From: Pedobacter polysacchareus
Lineage (GTDB): Bacteria; Bacteroidota; Bacteroidia; Sphingobacteriales; Sphingobacteriaceae
NCBI RefSeq assembly: GCF_019802255.1
Contig: NZ_JAHYSS010000004.1
Span: 186,001-250,000 of the forward strand
Direction: 5' to 3'
Length of the DNA: 64,000 nucleotides
The notes under the pieces are model-generated. The model was not told the origin of the DNA. It did not search any database and saw nothing but the letters and a program-made list of their open reading frames with translations. Below are positions 62,893-64,000 of this stretch, piece after piece; within the stretch, counting starts at the first letter, position 1; the number at the start of each line of letters is the position of its first letter. The translations under genes and the position numbers were made by a program.

Positions 62893-63770
62893 AAGGATAA
62901 GTGCAGCAGTACCAGTAACAGGTACTGCAATAACATCATTCCGTCTAAGTACAGGAAATAATAGTATTCGTTCCTTTCTGGATTTGATTTATAGATCAAC
63001 CAACCTGTTAACCCGATGGTAAGCGTCAGCAAAATTACCTCAAGGTTGACAGTTTGCTGATGTAAAATCAGCAAAACCAGGTATCCGCCTAATAAAAACA
63101 GAGAAAATAGAAAAGCCTTTTTATCCCCTAATAAGGCAGGAATCGTTTTTAAGGCCATAATTTTATTTTGAAATAAGTCCCGCACATCAAAAGGAATGGT
63201 GATGGCTGCAATAAATAGGAAGCGCATAGCGACCATTAGCAGGGTTTCACCTGTAGAGATATTGAGCAATTGGTTATGCTCAGTTTCTACAATCGGCAGG
63301 AGTACACAGCTGATCGACCAGATCAGCGCCACCAAAAAAAGCTTGATCAAAGGAATATTCTTCAATCCTATTTTCTGCTCATCCAGCGTTAAAAAAGGGA
63401 TATTGTAACTAATGGCCAATACGCCGGTAAATAGCATCAGCAGCTGCGCCTCAATACTCAAATACAGCAATGCTAAGGGAATCAGGCAAAGCCCTGAGAT
63501 CAACACCATGGAAATAATTAACCGATGGTGTGAAAAGATCCAGCGAACCCTCATCAACGGAGAATTTGCAGGGTCTTTTGGTGCAGAAAGCAGCATGCTG
63601 AAATTATAGAGCCCCATCGTTCCAAAGAAAATGATGGCCAAAATATATTTATCAGGGGGAACATGTAACAAATAATAAGTAACCAGGCCTTGAGCAACCG
63701 CACAGATGGCGATAAACAAATTGCTGAACAGCAAAAAATCAAGGCTGGAAAACAGTATTTTTTTTACCAT
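62889..63770 (-). CDS. UbiA-like prenyltransferase family membrane protein, first Asp motif lacking
   Basis: 293 residues, about eight membrane helices. The second conserved aspartate-rich motif is present (ITIPFDVRDLFQNKIMALKT, then IPALLGDKKA), but the first N/DxxxD motif is replaced by GLYNFSMLLSAPKDP, which has the aromatic-Asn start but not the Asp series. A subset of Bacteroidota UbiA homologues is built this way. Prenyl donor binding in the usual way is doubtful, so the function is open. Its stop overlaps the response regulator stop by 4 bases. It starts 20 bases after the metallophosphoesterase. Confidence 0.75.
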   Translation of the reverse strand: MVKKILFSSLDFLLFSNLFIAICAVAQGLVTYYLLHVPPDKYILAIIFFGTMGLYNFSMLLSAPKDPANSPLMRVRWIFSHHRLIISMVLISGLCLIPLALLYLSIEAQLLMLFTGVLAISYNIPFLTLDEQKIGLKNIPLIKLFLVALIWSISCVLLPIVETEHNQLLNISTGETLLMVAMRFLFIAAITIPFDVRDLFQNKIMALKTIPALLGDKKAFLFSLFLLGGYLVLLILHQQTVNLEVILLTLTIGLTGWLIYKSNPERNEYYYFLYLDGMMLLQYLLLVLLHLSF

Positions 63771-63789
63771 ATCCGAAGATGGAAATTAG

Positions 63790-64000
63790 CTAAGCACGTT
63801 TCAACTCAAATATCGTGATTTCTGGTAAAATTCCAACCCTTCCAGGATAGCCCAGGAAGCCATATCCCACATTTACATACAATTGCTGCTGCTTTTCCTG
63901 ATATAAACCTGCCCATTCATTATAGATATATTGTACGGGACTCCATTGGAAATCTTCCGTTCTGACGCCGAATTGCATGCCATGAGTATGGCCGCTGAAC
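63790..64000 (-). CDS. Metallophosphoesterase (C-terminal fragment, cut by window edge)
   Basis: The minus-strand frame continues from the window edge and reads FSGHTHGMQFGVRT, the C-terminal GHTH motif of calcineurin-like phosphoesterases of the YkuE/YaeI group. NVGYGFLGYPGRVGILPEIT follows, typical of the last strand region of that family. The N-terminal metal-binding motifs lie outside. Presumably a phosphatase or UDP-diacylglucosamine hydrolase-like enzyme at the membrane. It is upstream of the UbiA-like gene on the same strand with a 19-base gap. Confidence 0.85.
   Translation of the reverse strand, partial: FSGHTHGMQFGVRTEDFQWSPVQYIYNEWAGLYQEKQQQLYVNVGYGFLGYPGRVGILPEITIFELKRA

Overview
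The window looks like chromosome from a Bacteroidota species, most likely Sphingobacteriaceae and close to Pedobacter. This is inferred from content. There are many TAnnTTTG-type -7 promoter elements with few strong Shine-Dalgarno sites, an alternative complex III fused to a caa3-type oxidase operon, a SecA of about 1100 residues, and families typical of the phylum (DUF4251, DUF4286, DUF420, DUF983, DUF6266-like). No rRNA, tRNA, CRISPR array, insertion sequence or phage gene was seen. Both edges cut genes: an NAD-dependent epimerase on the left and a metallophosphoesterase on the right.

Region 1 (1-9000). An epimerase fragment and a ureohydrolase-fold protein that has lost half of its metal ligands are followed by a secreted TlpA-like thioredoxin. 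Next comes a tight six-gene minus-strand operon: FkbH-type HAD protein, acyl carrier protein, VOC-fold enzyme, MBOAT acyltransferase, DltD-like SGNH protein and an SGNH lipoprotein esterase. It has the logic of a dlt operon, but the adenylating enzyme DltA is replaced by an FkbH protein, which in known pathways loads a glyceryl unit onto a carrier protein. This is my strongest candidate for an undescribed system: carrier-protein-dependent acylation, perhaps glycerylation, of an envelope glycan.

Region 2 (9000-36500) is mostly housekeeping: purD, an ECF sigma factor with a membrane partner, secA, a SPOR protein, two M20 amidohydrolases, dnaG-yraN, a glutaminyl cyclase-like lipoprotein, pgi, prfB with an intact programmed +1 frameshift site, a transglutaminase-like protein, a methyltransferase, an Omp85-like barrel and a deoxyhypusine-synthase homologue.

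Region 3 (36600-53360) is a respiratory operon of about 16.5 kb behind one clear promoter: actABCDEF (quinol:cytochrome c oxidoreductase), oxidase subunits II and I, heme A and heme O synthases, two subunit III-type proteins, subunit IV, a SCO-fold protein without any cysteine, and a DUF420 membrane protein with an inserted EF-hand-like loop. The products would carry electrons from menaquinol through ActB/ActA/ActE hemes to CuA and then to oxygen.

Region 4 (53400-64000) holds small conserved proteins (DUF983, DUF2461), an OmpA-family lipoprotein, a minus-strand TPR-DUF4286-rfbC operon, and a plus-strand operon of an S9-peptidase-like lipoprotein lacking its catalytic Ser and His followed by a histidine kinase and response regulator. 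A UbiA-like membrane protein and the metallophosphoesterase fragment close the window.
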